Source: a virus. Taken from it: a stretch of DNA of 22,530 nucleotides. Positions 21,039 to 22,530 of the stretch are shown in pieces. Where the stretch lies: the IMG/VR virus record IMGVR_UViG_3300035228_000540, positions 1-22,530 of that record; one strand, written 5' to 3'. The notes under the pieces are model-generated. The model was not told where the DNA came from, did not search any database, and saw only the letters and a program-made list of their open reading frames with translations. The position numbers and the translations under genes were made by a program. Position 1 is the first letter of the stretch, and each line of letters starts with the position of its first letter.

Positions 21039-21191
21039 ATGCGCTACACAACTCCATCAGGTCGCGAGTATTACTTCCCTGAGTCAATCTCTCGCTCTGA
21101 AGCACTAGAACGCATGGCACAGTATGCAAAGAAATATGAGAATGATGAGCGTTCTGGACAACAACTATTCGACGACATGTTCGGAGGTTGA
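21039..21191 (+). CDS. Small unknown early protein (50 aa)
   Basis: The product begins MRYTTPSGREYYFPESISRS, a beta hairpin, followed by a charged helix (EALERMAQYAKKYENDERSG) and ends FDDMFGG. The open frame reaches back to 20973 but covers the promoter repeat, so the ATG at 21039 is chosen. It is the first gene of the cassette F unit. Function unknown. Confidence 0.72.
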   Translation: MRYTTPSGREYYFPESISRSEALERMAQYAKKYENDERSGQQLFDDMFGG

Positions 21192-21196
21192 TTAAC

Positions 21197-21364
21197 ATGA
21201 ACGCACAACTTGACATGTTAATGAGCAGAGAACAATTGATGGAAGACGTTGAGAACATTGTTGATGGATTTTTCAATGATTATCTTGAACAATATCAGGG
21301 AGAACGTGATGATTTAACTCGCATCCTATGTGATGCTGTCTGCAAGAACTTCCCCACTAACTAA
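21197..21364 (+). CDS. Small acidic helical protein (55 aa)
   Basis: The acidic product (MNAQLDMLMSREQLMEDVEN, then GFFNDYLEQYQGERDDLTRI, ending KNFPTN) is predicted to be all helical. It begins 5 bases after the previous stop (GGAGGTTGATTAAC upstream includes GGAGG at 21182-21186, 10 bases before the ATG). Not recognised. Confidence 0.68.
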   Translation: MNAQLDMLMSREQLMEDVENIVDGFFNDYLEQYQGERDDLTRILCDAVCKNFPTN

Positions 21365-21384
21365 CACACACTCCACTAACTAAC

Positions 21385-21633
21385 ATGTTTGACACCACTT
21401 TGGATCTTTTCACATTCAACGAGACTAACAGCGAGACCGATGATCATGATGACATGATTGATACTATGGCAGAGACTTATTTCAAAGCAATGACAACATT
21501 GGCAGCAGATAACCGCAACTTTGATGCAATTGCTTGCTATGAAGAGTGGGTAGTTGATGGTAAAGACCCTCAAGATGGTGATGTAGAGATATTCTTCGCA
21601 CCTGATCTTACACGCGAGAGAGAAGAGAATTAA
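21385..21633 (+). CDS. Small acidic unknown protein
   Basis: The 82-residue strongly acidic protein begins MFDTTLDLFTFNETNSETDD, then has a helix (MIDTMAETYFKAMTTLAAD) and CYEEWVVDGKDPQDGDVEIFF. It could mimic DNA or bind a basic partner, but nothing proves this. It is preceded by a 20-base G-free leader (21365-21384, CTAACTAAC type) without a Shine-Dalgarno sequence. It is the last gene of the cassette F unit. Confidence 0.7.
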   Translation: MFDTTLDLFTFNETNSETDDHDDMIDTMAETYFKAMTTLAADNRNFDAIACYEEWVVDGKDPQDGDVEIFFAPDLTREREEN

Positions 21634-21641
21634 ACCCCGCG

Positions 21642-21705
21642 TGTGCCAGTTCCCAAAGAGCACACTATCACTTGCATTCCGCGCCCTAGGGTGCCATACT
21701 ATAAG
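21642..21705 (+). promoter_or_regulatory. Palindrome half-site and promoter, cassette G
   Basis: TGTGCCAGTT (21642-21651, 9/10) is followed by a poor right half ending GCACA (21664). The -10 is TACTAT (21697-21702) or TATAAG (21700-21705); TTGCAT (21672-21677) is a weak -35 at 19 bp. AGAGTCAAAGGAA then matches the leader of the 39-bp repeats. The start-to-start distance is 55 bp, slightly longer than elsewhere. Confidence 0.5.
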
Positions 21706-21724
21706 AGTCAAAGGAAAACACCAC

Positions 21725-21997
21725 ATGCAAATCTCAAACTCCATCTGCGTCGTTGATTTCTTCCCTGAGGCATTTATTGCTGAGTCATGTGAAATCAAAG
21801 GCATGAAAGTTACAGTTCGTCGTTTCAACAAACGTGTGACATTCCTTGATAACGGTGCTAAGTCTTACAGCACTGTCACAGCACTCACAGCACGTAATGA
21901 GTGGGCAGAGCGTATCGCTGGCGGTGCAACAGTTACTGACTACAACACCGACAAAATGCCTCGCTCTGAGTATGCTCCCATGGCATGTGTGGGGTGA
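21725..21997 (+). CDS. Small unknown early protein (90 aa)
   Basis: The product (MQISNSICVVDFFPEAFIAE, EIKGMKVTVRRFNKRVTFLD, then ARNEWAERIAGGATVTDY) looks like a small beta domain followed by a helix. The frame is open from 21641 but that part covers the promoter, so I use the ATG at 21725 after AAAGGA. A hairpin formed by GTGTGGGG and CCCCTCAC spans its stop codon. No family is recognised. Confidence 0.72.
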   Translation: MQISNSICVVDFFPEAFIAESCEIKGMKVTVRRFNKRVTFLDNGAKSYSTVTALTARNEWAERIAGGATVTDYNTDKMPRSEYAPMACVG

Positions 21998-22032
21998 TTC
22001 CCCTCACTCACTGTAAATCCTTATCTAACATC

Positions 22033-22212
22033 ATGCCAACTGACTTCCCCATCTACAAGAAACAACTCCCACAAGTATGGTTAGAGGATGGTAACTTTGT
22101 CATCGAATCAGACTCGTTTCGTTATGTAATTAAGGATGACTTGAAACTGCTGTTTAAACTATGCAGACGTTTCAAAACTGATGCAATCGCACAAACCTAC
22201 GTCACTAACTAA
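22033..22212 (+). CDS. Small unknown protein (59 aa)
   Basis: The product (MPTDFPIYKKQLPQVWLEDG, then FVIESDSFRYVIKDDLKLLF, then a basic helix) has a strand-helix pattern. I use the ATG at 22033, after CTAACATC, rather than the ATG at 21985, which lies inside the upstream gene. The same CTAACATC precedes the next gene's ATG. Function unknown. Confidence 0.66.
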   Translation: MPTDFPIYKKQLPQVWLEDGNFVIESDSFRYVIKDDLKLLFKLCRRFKTDAIAQTYVTN

Positions 22213-22216
22213 CATC

Positions 22217-22384
22217 ATGCTCAAAGGTCAACTTCTCAAAGTCGTCGGTGAAACTTCAAAGGGCATTGATGCTAACCTGTCACGAGTTGAAAAGTTTGAA
22301 GTATTCTGTCAAGTGTGTGATGGATTACTCAGAGATGGCAGGATTACTGCAATTCAACATGAAAGATGGACCAACGTATTCTAA
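22217..22384 (+). CDS. Small unknown protein, paralogue of the 18377 gene
   Basis: The 55-residue protein (MLKGQLLKVVGETSKGIDAN, then RVEKFEVFCQVCDGLLRDG, then ITAIQHERWTNVF) aligns in its last 36 residues with the 18377 product: GLLRDGRIT with LCREGYIT, and a terminal W-T-N-V-F with W-S-N-P-F. The ATG at 22217 sits 4 bases after the preceding stop. The two copies are in different cassette units, so the gene was probably duplicated or acquired twice. Confidence 0.7.
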   Translation: MLKGQLLKVVGETSKGIDANLSRVEKFEVFCQVCDGLLRDGRITAIQHERWTNVF

Positions 22385-22423
22385 CCCCTAACTAACACTC
22401 ACTCACCCTTACTTACTCTTCTC
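22385..22423 (+). repeat. G-free CTAACT/ACTCAC leader
   Basis: These 39 bases without any G lie between the 55-residue gene and the last, partial gene. They contain repeated CTAAC and ACTCAC/TTACTTACTC units, with no Shine-Dalgarno sequence. They resemble the leaders at 15710 and 21365. Confidence 0.55.
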
Positions 22424-22530
22424 ATGAATTACACTCTCAAGCAACTTCAAGACCGAGTATCATCTATGATCAAAGAACAGGGGGAGGATGCAGAGTGTGC
22501 CGCGTGGATTTATACCAAGAATGATTGTCA
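22424..22530 (+). CDS. Unknown small protein, N-terminal part
   Basis: The gene runs off the window end after 35 codons. The visible part (MNYTLKQLQDRVSSMIKEQG, then EDAECAAWIYTKNDC) has an N-terminal helix followed by CAAWIYTKND, a segment typical of small cyanophage and picocyanobacterial proteins of unknown function. It is preceded by a G-free leader. Confidence 0.65.
   Translation, partial: MNYTLKQLQDRVSSMIKEQGEDAECAAWIYTKNDC

Overview
The window looks like part of the genome of a T4-like cyanomyovirus, a phage of marine Synechococcus or Prochlorococcus. The evidence is host-type purine-synthesis genes (the end of purC, then purM), phage tRNAs, 2OG-Fe(II) oxygenases, a block of large repetitive virion proteins headed by TATAAATA late promoters, and a long run of tiny overlapping early genes. 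Every gene I could support is on the + strand, packed with overlaps of a few bases or short gaps. The identification rests on gene content and recognised motifs; no database search was possible.

Layout. (1) Positions 1-3896: purC (partial), a small unknown gene, purM, tRNA-Leu(UAA), a small gene, tRNA-Thr(UGU), tRNA-Asn(GUU), two iron/2-oxoglutarate oxygenases and three small unknown genes between them. (2) Positions 3897-13960: seven virion genes, probably tail fibre or other host-contact parts. They include a 1319-residue protein, two paralogous fibre stems and a Gly/Asn/Ser-rich protein that may be a separate adhesin. Late promoters lie at about 3900, 6733, 10716 and 12481; two of them contain the stop codon of the preceding gene. 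(3) Positions 13961-22530: an early-type region of mostly tiny genes. It also encodes a ParB-like protein, a candidate PD-(D/E)XK nuclease overlapping a DNA methyltransferase gene (a possible restriction-modification pair), a small membrane protein and an SF2 DEAH-box helicase.

The most notable feature is regulatory. The early region divides into seven transcription units starting at 14043, 15254, 17031, 18377, 19374, 21039 and 21725, and each is headed by a related cassette. A cassette has an imperfect 24-25-bp palindrome (half-sites near TGTGACAGTT and AACTGTCACA), then a sigma70-type -10 box, and in six of seven a short leader ending in a GTCAAAGG-like ribosome site. In five of the seven, the distance from the first base of the left half-site to the first base of the -10 box is exactly 53 bp. 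In four cassettes the palindrome supplies the stop codon of the upstream gene, so those proteins all end Met-stop. Three cassettes share an identical 39-bp promoter segment, and two carry an intrinsic terminator between palindrome and -10 box. This resembles the mobile promoter/stem-loop cassettes (PeSLs) described for T4-type phages, but the phased palindrome is an additional feature that I do not recognise.

A plausible reading is that early units are switched on by host RNA polymerase, perhaps under one regulator acting at the palindromes. The purine genes would support nucleotide supply and the nuclease/methylase pair could act on host or rival DNA. The structural block would follow later from TATAAATA promoters. 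These roles are inferred from families and context.
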